Origin: Hermodice carunculata
Lineage: Eukaryota > Annelida > Polychaeta > Eunicida > Amphinomidae
Assembly: GCA_964020975.1 (NCBI GenBank)
Contig: OZ026629.1
Span: 53,092,231 to 53,156,230, forward strand
Length of the DNA stretch: 64,000 nt
Direction of reading: 5' to 3'
Positions 51,601 to 63,408 of the stretch are shown here, in pieces (within the stretch, counting starts at the first letter, position 1; each line of letters begins with the position of its first letter). The notes under the pieces were generated by a model. That model was given only the letters and a program-made list of their open reading frames with translations. It was not told the origin of the DNA and searched no databases. Position numbers and translations under genes: made by a program.

Positions 51601-52754
51601 TGAGAAAAAATCCCAACAAAACTTTTGACATTAAGAGCTTGACATCAATGGTCACGTAAAGACAATTAAAACTTAGGTTACAACCACTTTTTTGTTTTCC
51701 GTTAAAATGAATGGTTTTTATGCTATTAAATTTTTAAGTGCCTGCAATTAACATTGATAACTTTTTCCAATTTGGAGGTAAAAAAGTGGCATCTAAAATT
51801 GGACTATTGCCAAACAAAAAAATCTTTATCTAAGTTTACTCTTGTCTTTACATAGCTGTTAATTTCACAAAGATTTGTCCTTTCAGTTTTGAGTGAAGCT
51901 TTCTCAAAATTACCAAGTCTTGCAAAAATTTGCTTCCAAAATATTCACTGCCGAAGATAGTTAAGGAGATTTGCTGACTTTGATTGCTAACAAATGACAT
52001 CTGCTCAGGTCATTAAGGAAAATGACTAAATACTAATCCCCTAAAATTCGGTCATAACTTTGACCTACACCCTTACAAACAATATAGTGGTTCTAATCAG
52101 TCACCTGTGAAATAATTTGCTCACCTGCAAAAACACATCCAGTGAGGCTTTGACAATGAATGGTTATCTAAACATCACCATTAGTGACCACATCTAACAA
52201 CCAATTAACTGATTGACTCCATAAAGCTTGTACTGACAGAGGGACACTTTTTCATCTTAAAGTTTTGCATAGAAGTAAACATGTTACAGTGAAACTATTT
52301 GGCATGGATTAAGATACGCACTTCATCATCCCAAAAGTAACAAAAGCTCAATTTCACTGATTTGAAGGTCTCAGGTAAGCCCCAGGACCTCAAGTTGAAC
52401 AGGCATACATGTATATGTATTAGCATTCGTGAATACTGCAAAGAAACATAGAAATAGATTTCACTTAAGGTGAATGAGCATAACTGTGTTCTCAGACACA
52501 GCATTAAAACCTACTGCGATTTCACATCTATGCATCAACTACATGATAACATATTTCTGACTTTAATGATATATTGGCTGTATTGTTTATAAAGTACTGT
52601 TAGTCATTGATAGAACTAAACATATAATCATAGTACTAATGTGAGTGACCTAGTTACATTTTAGTCTGTGGCTATAATTACATATTAAGGAAAACCTGTT
52701 ACATCTGGGCCATTGGTCACATGTCAGCTCCAACAATGTACCAAAAGTAAAATG

Positions 52755-52870
52755 TTAACCCTCTGGGAGCCAAGTCAGTAGCTTTCTTCAGGCTGCTGTG
52801 AGCCTAATCCATTTGGACACTTTTTGCTAAATTTTAGAAAATGATACAAGCTAACACATTAGTGCTAGGT
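52755..52870. mobile_element. TTAA-type MITE fragment
   Basis: TTAACCCTCTGGGAGCCAAG followed by GTCAGTAGCTTTCTTCAGG resembles the family's start and hairpin signature. The remainder is not recognisable. Confidence 0.35.
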
Positions 52871-53230
52871 TACGGAGTCAGCAATTAATTTTACACTGAG
52901 CAACTAGTGATAGCAGCTTCTGATTTCTTCACTATACCATGCTATGTATCCTCAGCTTATCATATTCTTTTCTTTTCTCGTTCCAAAAGAAAAGGTTGGT
53001 CTACTTGAATGAACAATACAGGGACAATATATGTGATACATTTTAACACTATTAATGTGTACCTTTTAAATCACAGATAATGGTATATCATAACATGTTT
53101 ACTGCTGCAACAAAATGGAATAAATATAAAATTAGGGATGTAAGTGATAAGTAAACAAAAAAAAATTAAATTGACTAAAATAGCTGAAAATTACAGTTAC
53201 CAAAGAAAGTTCTAAATGGGTTTGTATTTG

Positions 53231-53349
<119 letters not shown>

Positions 53350-54952
53350 CAGTTTAAAAACTAAGAATACTGGTACTGAATTTTGAATTTCAAGTCATGA
53401 TACAATTGACAATCCAATGATGTGCATTACAATATTGCATTACAATATTGAGGTGGATGGTTAACCTTCCTGTGGTGGTAGACATTGATAAACAAAGACG
53501 AAATCACCTGGACTGCCTATATAAATATACTGAAATGCAAATGATGTCGTGAGGGTTAAGTCTGCATTCATTCAAGATGCTGTCAAACGCACTTTAGCCT
53601 GCAGCTTTATCTACCTGCCCATAAAGGCAAAGTGGAACTTTTAAGTTGACCCGCTTGAAGCCATACATATACACATTCACTTGACAGCAAAAGAAAAATA
53701 GTTTTGAGCATCTGCCATATTTTTTGGAATAGATTTACATTGAGTGACCCAATATATCTCTTAAATTAGACACTTAGATTGATTGAAATATATATGTCTA
53801 CCACTCTGACAGACATCAGAACACTCAGGAAGTGTCTGCAATGCATAAAATAAATGAATTTGCACCACCATGCACTTATCAGAATGAAGAAACAGATCAC
53901 TTTTATTGGTCTGTCTGTAGTGTAATATATCAAATTGCTATTCAAACAAACAACTGATCAAATTTACCACATACAAACTTGACAGGTTACCTTGAAATGG
54001 ATATTGAATTATATGTATTGACTAGACACATACGTAAATACAATGACCAGCAAACTAAAAGTGGCCCAAAATGCTGCCTTCCACCCCCACAAGCTTCTCT
54101 GAACTTTTGACTGAAGATCTGAACATCAGCATTGCAACAATACAGGATCTACATTACATTGTATGAATAAAGTTGATGTATGTTTATGTGAACAGAACAG
54201 GATATACAAAGTAGGTCTAATATAAAAGGAATTAATCTGTCGCTCTCACTTTATTTGCTTTGCATGACATATCCTATTCATCATCACTACAAAGATGTTC
54301 TCCACAGCTATACCAGAATGACAATGCCTGACTATTAATTTTGAATATATATGTATAATGATTAGATATGACCTGGCTGCGCTTTAGTGCATTTGCTCAT
54401 GTTAAGATGTACACTATTGTCACATCTATAACTGGTATGTCTCATTTCTTGGCTTGGGCTATCGCTTTCTTTGTGTGATCACAAGACTCCAACAAGTGAT
54501 GTCAAGACCTGCCAACCAGCCCACAACAATACACCTGCAACAATCCACAAATACTTGGCCTGAGGCCATGACAATATGCATCTTATATGTTATATGATGC
54601 ACATCACATCAGTTTGTTTTTGTACATATTGAAACCACAAACATGTATCTGTCTTGGGCAAAAGGGTTTACAAAGTTTTCCTTTGACCAGATATATAGTA
54701 CATGTACAGCAGAATTTAATAGAACCGGGGCACTGGCAACACAGTTTCCTTGTTTCCGTTGAAACTTCAAACCAGATATGGTAGCTCTAGTCTCACGTGG
54801 ATTAGCAGAAAGCTTTTCACTTCGTTTTGAAAACATTCAGCTATTATAAAGATACAACATTCCAAATACAGTAGCCAGTGCTTTACCTTTCATCCAAAAG
54901 GGCACTTTGAAAAGAACATTCCCACCGTGAAAACCTTATGGAATTCTTGAAA

Positions 54953-55127
54953 TACAGTGAAAACTCATTATAATGACACCATCTGTTCCCTTAGAAATAT
55001 GTCAGAAAACTGAATATGCCAGATAAATGAATCAAACAACGAAGAAAATGAACTTTTGCCATTCAAAACTTGTGTCATTATGATGATGTTAGCTATCTGA
55101 GTGTTGTTATAATGAGGTTTCACTGTA
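54953..55127. mobile_element. CAGT-end MITE, copy B
   Basis: It starts TACAGTGAAAACTCATTATA and ends TTATAATGAGGTTTCACTGTA. It shares most of its interior with copy A at 19186-19365 (CATCTGTTCCCT, ATATGCCAGATAAATGAATC). It is 175 bp, TA-flanked and noncoding. Confidence 0.85.
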
Positions 55128-55308
55128 TATATTAAATCAAACTTTTTATTACAAAATATCATGATCATGTTTTATGATATACCTCTGGATTTTGCCGCCC
55201 AACCAGCACACTCTGTGTTCAAATTCACATTTCATGTTTGGCGCCACGTCATTCTGCAAGTGCAACATGGACACGCATTCACCTGTTCACTGCCAATAAC
55301 TCAAGGAT

Positions 55309-55446
55309 TTATTTAAATTTCTTGTTCATCCGAAAGAAACAGACACTACTTTCTATAGTGTTGATGGGGTTGCACAGCCCATATTCTTCTTCCTGATGAA
55401 ATTCTGAGTCAAAAGACCGACGTTCTTCATCGCCTGCAGCCGCCAT
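55309..55446 (-). CDS. Candidate short ORF or first exon of a nested gene
   Basis: A 45-codon frame begins MAAAGDEERRSFDSEFHQEE, then EYGLCNPINTIESS, and ends VCFFRMNKKFK. The start sits in ATTATGGCGGC, a YY1-like initiator context, with AACAGGAAGT (ETS-like) upstream. The acidic, charged N-terminus reads like a real protein start. A possible donor, GAAA|GTAGTG, at 55349 would cut the frame after NTIE in phase 1. That phase does not join MYO5 exon 2 (phase 0), so this is not an alternative myosin start. The family is not recognised. Confidence 0.3.
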   Translation of the reverse strand: MAAAGDEERRSFDSEFHQEEEYGLCNPINTIESSVCFFRMNKKFK

Positions 55447-55807
55447 AATCAGGGGATAAACAAGAAGTCAACTTCCTGTTTGAGTTACCTCCTTTATTAA
55501 AACAACACTACAGCAGTGCTTGGAGAACAGTACTGTCAAGACTGACATCACTAAATATGGAAATATGGCAACGCATTTTAAACTGGAACTTCCAGCCTCA
55601 CTTTTCGCCAATATATCGCTCATAATGAATTTTTACTGATGATGACACTCACAGAAAGCGAGATTAAGGCCATGGGAATATACACCAAGTTTTATATGAT
55701 AGGTGTGTTCTTATAAGTGCACAATGGCGATCCAAAAGGGCACCCAAACCTAGCAGTCCAAAAAACCCAAACATTTTTGGGGCTGTTTTTATGTATATAA
55801 TTCTAAA

Positions 55808-56000
55808 TACCGTATTCATTCCAATATGGGCACATGCTCTAATAAGGGCACACCACTATTTTTTATCATAAAAGGAACCATTGTTTTCATTGATATAGGT
55901 GAATTTCCAGTCTCATTTCTAGTCCATTACCTGTTTTTAGGCATATTTTCACGTTAATTTTTTCTAAGGGCACTGTGCGCTTATTGAAATGAATACAGTA
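55808..56000. mobile_element. TA-flanked MITE with 26-bp inverted ends
   Basis: The left end is TACCGTATTCATTCCAATAT then GGGCAC. The right end is GTGCGCTTATTGAAATGAAT then ACAGTA. The two are inverted with few mismatches. A GGGCAC(A) motif recurs internally. It is 193 bp and noncoding. Its ends distinguish it from the CAGT family. Confidence 0.75.
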
Positions 56001-59000
56001 TGTATCTTATACTGATGGTCAATAGACAGATTGATAAGTTATTTTCTTAATTAATCTATACTATATTGAATAGAAAGGTAATTGCCCAAAATATGGAAAA
56101 ATATAGGCGAAAGGGCAGGGAGCCAAAGAAAAAGACAGAGAGCAAAGAAAAAGGACAGGGCAAAGGAGCCTAATGAAATCTTAGTTCTCCCTTTGTTGTC
56201 ACCTTATCGTGACGATCATGTGCATGACTGAATTCACAGTTACCCTGAGTCTGTTGTTACCAAGTGGGACACCATATAATGACCCCAGTGGAGGCTTAAC
56301 TGTGAAACGTAACCGCACACATCCATGGACACTTGTCAACATTCGACAATTTGCACATATCAGTGCTACAGCCTGGTACCTTGCAATTGTACACAGGCAT
56401 ATTTCAGGCACAGTACAGCTTTAACTTGATAAAAATCACTTTCAAACTTCCCCACTTTCTTCATGTCTATACACTTTAATATGGCTGTTGATGACCCGCT
56501 GATAGTGGTGTCCCACTTCCTGTGAAATACTGATTTAATCTCCTTGCACGATCCTGGTGGTCAAAATTTCCTTAGGTTCGCATTCACCCTTCTTCTTTAA
56601 GCTACACACAACATTGGTACCTATAACAAGCACCTTGCAGCCTCACACTAAATTGCACTAGTTTGGTGGTCATGTTTTATAATAATAGAGTCTGGTGGTA
56701 ATTACCTGTTACTTGCTGTTAACTGATAGTGTTTTCACATAGGACATAGTGACAATATGGGCCTACTATATGAAGGACAGCACGGCATATTTCAGCAGAG
56801 CAAAACCCAGTAGCATCATTTGACCGGAACTGAAAAGCTTGGATGCGCAATTATATAAGGGGCCTTCCCCACTGAGCATTCAATTGTGCACACTGCCTTG
56901 CCCTTTGCATTCCACCAAGATGAGCAGAACAGTGTTTGAATTTTTTTTCTCTACGATGATTAGCAGGGATTTTATGAAGGGATCGCCATCTCTATGGGGC
57001 AGCATCACCATCTATCATTTGAGACAAACCTAATACGATTTAGACGCTTTTCTCAATGAATGCCAGTCTAGTGGGGAACTTTAAGTCTACATAAAACAAT
57101 TGTATGCAAGCAAAAGGTTGATTTTGGTGCAGTCCAAATTTACGGCCAGTACCAGCGCATCTGAAAATTTTGCAATCATAAAGTGGTAAAATTGTCGATT
57201 TCTGGGCCCAGCATCCAGTAAGGGGTCTGTAAATGCCAGTAACATGCATAATATCCGCATGCCATAGAGTCATGGATATTCTACTAATGTTACTGAGGTA
57301 GACCATGGAGGGATAGACTAACAAGGGGATAAAAAAAAATAATAAAAATTTGAAACACGAAAAATGCAATAAAATAAATTATCTATAGAAATGAAATACT
57401 CTGAAGTGTACCTTCAACCCACTGTTCAACGCTCGGCAAGTGCCGCTGGTGCTCAGTCCTTTAGATAGTCAGTCCATGGTGGCAACTACAGGTTAACCAC
57501 AAAGAGAAACAGTCATTTTCGTGTTAGAAAGGAAAGGCTCTCATGGCAGACTACACCACAGACTCCATGATTTCATTGTAGCAGAACTGAATGACCACTA
57601 AGCTCTATGGATTTTCATACACATAAATTTTACAGAATGAACAGAACATACACAGAAGGTTACGTCATTATCTTGAGCAGAACACCTTCACAACAGTAAC
57701 TTGAACTTTATTGACTTACGGCTATCACCAACAAAACAGTATCATTCATAAATTGACATGATTGAGTCAATCTGGTGGTCCCATATTTACAAACATGATA
57801 ACTATGCAAATACTCAATCTGTACACACTCCACACAAAGTAAACACCATCAAAACAATCACATGCACAGTCTGGTGCAGTTCAGCTCTAAAAGTACTGTG
57901 TCTATTGAATCACCATGTGAACCGTCCAGGTACACAGTGTTGTAAATTTGCATTGAGCATCACACTCTTACTCTAATCTAAACAAAACAAAATTAACTAT
58001 ATACACCTCATAAACTTATTTGCCTGTGGGACCCATCTACAGTGCGCTCTGCAGTTCCTAACAGAGAAAAAAATCTACCCTACCTTAGTAATCTCATTTA
58101 TTCCTATTGTAGCTTACTTCTGTGATGTATACAATGTATTATAAAGAAAAAGTATGCACTAAGCACTTAATTCCACTAATGTTTCAAATAACTTAATATT
58201 TAAGTAATAATTCCTACCCAACCTTGTTAATATCATTTATTCTTTTGGTCACTTACTTCTGTTACATAAAATGCATTTTATAAAAAAAATAGCAATGTAT
58301 AATTTTACACACACACACACACACAAAATGTATGCATAAAGAGTTCAGTTCCACCAATCTTTCAAACATCTTAATATTTTTTTTTATTTCCTAAAATACT
58401 CCAGCTTTGGACTTCCATTTATTTAGGTATCCATTTTGCTTTCTTTTCAACATTTAAAAACATGCCTCTTTTGATATATACTTGCTCACTGGTCACCTGA
58501 TAAACACCCATTGATGGCCAATGGTTTTATTTCTTCTGGTACATCTCTGCGATACAGATTTTCATTAGTAACTTGGAAATGCTGGAGTGAATGATCAGGA
58601 ATTTGTTTCTGAGCATAGACCACATGAATGTAGTCACATAGTCCCCAGACTCCAAAATTTTAAGAATACCAACATAAGGTCCCATAACTGAACAAAATTC
58701 CCAGTTGCCTAATGCAATGGGTTAAAAAAAGGACTGTGCCAGTCATGTGCTCAGTTCAGTTTGCATACACAGAATAAAACTGCTGACCAAAATGTTCATT
58801 TTGGCCTTAAATAATTCTACAATTAAAGAATATCTCATATGCATGCCCCTCCTTATCCAGCATAGGTTGCGGGATAGTAGGGAGCCAATTCAAATTCACA
58901 CTTGTTGCCTTTGATGTCAATTGTATGCAATTTACATCACCATGTAGAGTATCATGTCTTACTTCAAACAGTTCTTTAGTATCAGAGACAGAAAGAAAGA

Positions 59001-59019
59001 GAGAAAAAAATTCAGAAAA

Positions 59020-59970
59020 GTTGACCCATGACCTTAAGAAACAGGTTTTCAATCCTATTTACTTCTTGTAGACAACCATTACCATGTGCAATATCAAAAC
59101 CACATCTGAAGTTGTTCTTGAGTTATCAACATGATCAAGTGAACTGCAAAATTTACAAAACTGACTCTGTGCCTTTGGGTTCAGTATGTCAAGGTCAGCC
59201 ATTGGCAGTCTCACTGTAAGCCTTGTAGAGGACCATCACTGTATGCAAAAAAGTTCTGACAAAGTGGCATTTCAAATGGTATTTGCTACACAAAATATAC
59301 ATCATTACAATGCAGTTTCCTCAAAATAAGACAGAATGTCCCAATCCATTTCTTAAAATGTTGAAATAACTTTTGCATACACTTATACAAATTTAGTTCT
59401 GAACTTCTGATGCTGAAATAGTCCTTATGTTATCCAGGAAATACACATGTATAGCAAAATTCACCAATGTAGTTTTGTGACCTTAGCATTTAGGTCAAGG
59501 CCACCTTTGTACAGTCTCAATCCAGCTCTTAAAGAGGATCACATAATGCACTATATCCAAATCTTAGTTCAAATTGTTCTTAAAGTTATTGAATGACATG
59601 CACTTAACTAGCTCTGCGACCTTGGAAATTAGGTTCAAATCAACTTTGTAGTCTCAATGTAGCTTTTCCAGGCGATCATCTGTTGCAAAAATATTACAGT
59701 TCAACCATACCTAGTTCTCCAAGTTTGAATAGAACAGTGAAAATCACTGCAGAGATTAGGATATTGGGAATCAGGTCAAGGTTTATCATGTGAAATCTCA
59801 ATCTGACCTTCATATAATCTCTAATTATCCCTCAAGGTTGACTACTACATGTGTATCATGCTTAATTTCAAAGTGCAAGCTCACTCAGTTCTAGGGTTAT
59901 CACCCAAAAGTTTAATTAATCAAATTGCACTATGACTATAGGTATTTGGACAAGGTCACTCATGTTCACC
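59020..59970. repeat. Diverged tandem units with GACCTTGG-AATTAGGTCAAGG
   Basis: Blocks like GACCTTAGCATTTAGGTCAA, CAGTCTCAATGTAGC and GAGGATCACAT recur at roughly 170-190 bp through this stretch. They are strongly diverged. Isolated relatives occur near 46975 and 47500. They carry AGGTCAAGG half-sites. Confidence 0.55.
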
Positions 59971-60333
59971 TGAAGAACTTGAGGCTCAAAATACTTATCT
60001 GGGCCTCTGAAATATATTCTGTATTTTCTAACATCTTGATATTTTACCAATAATGCAAATGGAAACTTCACTAAAAATATTATGTACAGTAATGGGATAT
60101 GTTGAAGTACAAGTAACTTGCCACGGACATCACCACAAGTCTCAGCAGATGATTATCCACCCTGTAACTTAAGCTGACTGACAAGTGACGTCCACATCAG
60201 AATGCTTGTAATTTTTAGTAGTAAATGAGCAGTCTAGCTGTTATTCATAAGCTGCTACTCATATATTAATCTACAGTGATATCACTACTGATGGGACACA
60301 CAACTTGGTGGTTCCAGGAAAACATGTCTGTAC

Positions 60334-60499
60334 TACAGTGGTACCTCTTTGAGAGACCACATATCTTTTTAAGACCGCTCTCTCAGAACACTGTGCTATC
60401 TTTTACATGTTATTATACCTGTAATGAAAGACCACCTGTTTTGAGAGACCACATTTTCACCTGCCCGTGGGGCGGTCTCTCAAGACAGAGGCCACTGTA
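60334..60499. mobile_element. CAGT-end MITE, GGTACCTC subfamily
   Basis: Termini are TACAGTGGTACCTCTTTGAG and CTCAAGACAGAGGCCACTGTA, inverted and TA-flanked. The interior carries GAGAGACCACAT twice and GGTCTCTC. It is 166 bp and noncoding. Confidence 0.75.
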
Positions 60500-62529
60500 T
60501 TCCAACTTGAAGTCCTGTGTATACATGTACTGCAAGGTTATGGTTGAGACTTCTTGCTTTATTTATCACAGATAGAAGGCAAACTTTTCTCTTTGTTAAC
60601 TGTTCACTAAGTTGCAGTGAATCACTTTAATGACCAAATTCCATAGGGTTAGTTGTCACAGAGGTGTTTGTGTTGTGTGTCCACCCCCCACCCCCCCCAC
60701 CCCCCCCGACATGTAAACCACTCTTTGTCATGAAATTCAGACAAGTTTGACACTTAACATGTTAAAAATTCATAAATTTCTAATGATGTTTTAAGGTTGC
60801 AATGAATGTATCTTCTCTTTTATCATTATTATTATTTTTTCATATCAATAGATACTTTGGGTACAGTAAATGTATAGCAATCTTTTCATGGTTATTAGTA
60901 TACTTTAGGACCTGCATATTCAAGTTTGCACTAAGTACAGTGGGCTTGGACTTGAAAGACCTTGTGCTGACCTTGCACCAGGTGAATTTAATGCTTACAC
61001 AAGTATATCAAATACTTGTGTAAACATATAATTTTGCACTTAGCTGGTTTGCCAGCAATATTACAATTGTATTCATAAGACAGTTAATTACCAGTTTTCG
61101 TGGTCTACTGACACATATGAAAACACTTAAAATTAACATTTTCCACTGAGTTTTTGAATACCATTTAAGTATGCATATTTCAACCTCACATCTTTGTAGA
61201 ATCTTAAATATACGTATATGGAGTCACACTTAAAATTAAACAAACTGAAGTTAGTACACAGTCGGCACAAGTTCCTGCCCCAGGGCTTTGTCTTGGTTGA
61301 ACTAATGACCTCCTGTATCATGTCTATTATTCAGAACCATAAACATTGTATATACAGATTGGTTATATTGTTTTCATTCACTTGTGCTCCATTCAAGAGC
61401 TTCTGAACAATCTTGATGCTAATTTATATTATAGTATTTAGAGTTTGGTCTTCTGACTAAAATTTGTTCTAGGTTGGGTATGACTCAGGAGTATGGGCCA
61501 AAAATTGCAGACCAATGCTTTACATAATCCAAATATTTCCCAATTTAACTTTTTTAAATGTTTGCCTTAAAATGTAGGTTATAATGTTTAAATATCTTGT
61601 TCAAAATTAATGTTCCTCCCTTGCTTCTAGGTCAAATTTTCTATCTTGTATTATACAAATTCAATATTTGGCTTTATACACCAGCTTTCCTGGTGAAACA
61701 GGAAAAGGCACAAGGTTGCTACACAAGTTATGCATGTTAATTTCATGGTCATAAACTTCATACTAAATATGCAATTAACATTTTTAATATGTTAACTCTG
61801 GAAACACACTCTACACTTCCATTCACAAATTCTTGCACAATATTGGTCACTTGGTCTTGGAACTTGGATAGTTGTGTCTGACAATCATTCCATTCATTGA
61901 ACAAATTTTACTTATAATTTACAACTTGAAGATCCTTTACTTTTATTTATTTAATATTTTTTCTTCGCACACATTTTGGGTTTTGCAAATGGAAATAGAA
62001 TCATACGGTTTTCATATTTTAGCAGGGAGGAGTCAAATTAACTGTGGCTCTGATGACTGTTGCTGTGCTCAGATTCCCCGCCCCTCCCTCCCTCCCCCCC
62101 CCCCCCGGTTAAACTTCGTGAGGCGTCCTATTACGGGACCTATATGACTGGACATATCAAAAGCTCACGTTGGACGCGTTGCCCTCAGTCAGACTGCCGT
62201 CACCGATCGTCGTGTCGTGACCAATTCAAAAGTAGTGTTGCTCTTGGAGAAAGTGTCACGTCCCTGTTACAACTCAGCTGATCATAACTTATTAGTAATT
62301 AGACAGTGTACATGAAACGAGTAACTTGATCGATACTACCTGCAAGTGTCCAGTTACTTGCAAGCCATACACAGAGCGAAACGTGCAGCTATCCGTGACA
62401 CGGATCTCTCAACGCACTTTTCGTACCTGTCAGTGTCAATGTCGGTGTTTGGCGTTTGAAGCTGCACACAGCCTGCCGACACATCCGAACACCAAACATT
62501 GGACAGAAAATTATAGAAAATGTTCCTAC

Positions 62530-62556
62530 CTTCGTGTACAGCTCTGCTGTTGTCAT
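62530..62556 (-). CDS. MYO5: Myosin V exon 1 (start codon)
   Basis: This 27-base coding exon encodes MTTAELYTK and ends in phase 0 at a GTAGGA donor. Myosin V proteins characteristically begin with a short leader ending in ELYTK, followed by (G/F)ARVWIPDP, and exon 2 supplies exactly that continuation. The ATG context is ACAATGA, with A at -3. An in-frame TGA lies upstream at 62596-62598, so this is the first in-frame ATG. The residues form the lead-in to the N-terminal SH3-like subdomain. The exon is too short to be found as an open reading frame and was located by motif. A plus-strand open frame across this position is an antisense shadow. Confidence 0.93.
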
Positions 62557-62566
62557 TGTAAGGCTA

Positions 62567-62605
62567 TTATGTATAATTCCCTTCTTTAAGTGTAGTCATT
62601 CCCAT
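62567..62605 (-). other. Upstream ORF 2 in the presumed MYO5 leader
   Basis: This short frame encodes MGMTTLKEGNYT and ends 10 bases before the myosin start. The context ACGATGG (A at -3, G at +4) is stronger than that of the main start, so in a leader that includes it, this frame could damp myosin translation. Confidence 0.35.
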
Positions 62606-62636
62606 CGTCGTATTGAATTAAGAACGCGGAGATATC

Positions 62637-62672
62637 TCAGGACCTCGTAAGACTTTGATTTGCATCCGCCAT
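62637..62672 (-). other. Upstream ORF 1 in the presumed MYO5 leader
   Basis: A complete short frame encodes MADANQSLTRS and ends 80 bases before the myosin start codon. Its ATG sits inside the ATGGCGG element, so it is translated only if transcription starts upstream of 62672. It may equally be part of a YY1-like initiator motif rather than a real uORF. Confidence 0.3.
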
Positions 62673-63166
62673 ATTTCCGCCCACCTTTGACATCACGTCA
62701 GGTCTCGCTTGAACTCTCGAACAAAGAGATGAAGCCATAACAGGTGCACGTGGTTGCCCCCAGGCGGCACAACTGCATATGCTCAAATCAAGGCGTTCTT
62801 GTGCTTTCACTGAGCTTTTGGATGGTGCTGGTGCTGGTGCTGGTCGGTTGGGAGGGTCGGTGAGCATAAAGAGTGGGCGGTGGAACGCTTAATGCTTCTG
62901 TACAGTTTATTTCTGCATTCTATCTTTAAATGGCCTACTACTGCAAGAGAGTCATGAACCACATTCGAGACATTTTTGAGCATTCTTTCATTCAATCAGG
63001 CCCATGTAAAATGTATCCCATTACATTTACAATCCATCACAAGGCAATGAAAAAGACATGTTTTTTACGTGGTTTGATGGCCATAATGGGAAAACAAGTG
63101 TATATATAAATACTAAGATATACCTGGTCAATATTATGAAGGTTTTCTATTGACAACGACCATACT

Positions 63167-63179
63167 GTTGCCAAGCAAC
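63167..63179 (+). promoter_or_regulatory. X-box-like motif (RFX site)
   Basis: GTTGCCAAGCAAC fits the RFX consensus RYYNYY-N(1-3)-RRNRAC with a one-base spacer. It lies 107 bp before the plus-strand ATG at 63286. X-boxes at this distance are typical of cilium genes. A further CAAC half-site follows near 63205. One motif match is weak evidence alone. Confidence 0.45.
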
Positions 63180-63285
63180 CACAATCATGACCTAAAAGCC
63201 CTAGCAACGGACCTTTGAAACTAATTAAATCCTTCAAAACGTGAAAAATTATTAGCGAAATTTATTATTGTTCAGGATAAGCACG

Positions 63286-63357
63286 ATGGCGGATCTACAG
63301 TGGCCCGCCGGTGGCTGCCACCATCTGCATTGGGGTAATATGCCCACCCACCCACAG
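63286..63357 (+). CDS. Candidate first coding exon of a divergent gene
   Basis: From ATG in the context CACGATGGCGG, the frame reads MADLQWPAGGCHHLHWGNMP and then THPQ, ending at a good CAG|GTATTT donor in phase 0. An alternative donor, GGTAATA, lies at 63335. Without splicing the frame stops at 63408. Supporting features are the ATGGCGG start context, the X-box upstream, and the position about 730 bp head-to-head with MYO5. Against it, the peptide is not recognised, and GGTAATATG inside it recurs several times in the next 600 bp, so part may be repeat-derived. No second exon is visible before the window ends. Confidence 0.3.
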
Positions 63358-63408
63358 GTATTTCTCTTGGAAAGCAAAACGTGCATCTATGCAGATATAA
63401 ATGACTAG

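Larger units (their letters stand above)
62557..62900 (-). promoter_or_regulatory. MYO5: MYO5 leader and promoter-like region
   Basis: The sequence upstream of the MYO5 start is richer in CpG than the surrounding introns. On the minus strand it shows an ATGGCGG element preceded by a CGGAAAT ETS-like core near 62670-62680. A CRE-like palindrome, TGACATCACGTCA, lies at 62688-62700, and a GGGCGG box lies near 62875. No TATA box is obvious at a useful distance. The combination is typical of a broad metazoan promoter. The transcription start cannot be placed from sequence alone. Confidence 0.5.

Noticed and set aside
55309-55446. Alternative first exon of MYO5
   Set aside because: The only plausible donor leaves phase 1, whereas exon 2 begins in phase 0.
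57040-57369. Minus-strand 109-codon frame
   Set aside because: Low-complexity start, no motif, no convincing splice sites, and no homology that I can recall.
62326-62589. Plus-strand 87-codon frame over MYO5 exon 1
   Set aside because: It is antisense to the identified exon and leader, and has no domain.
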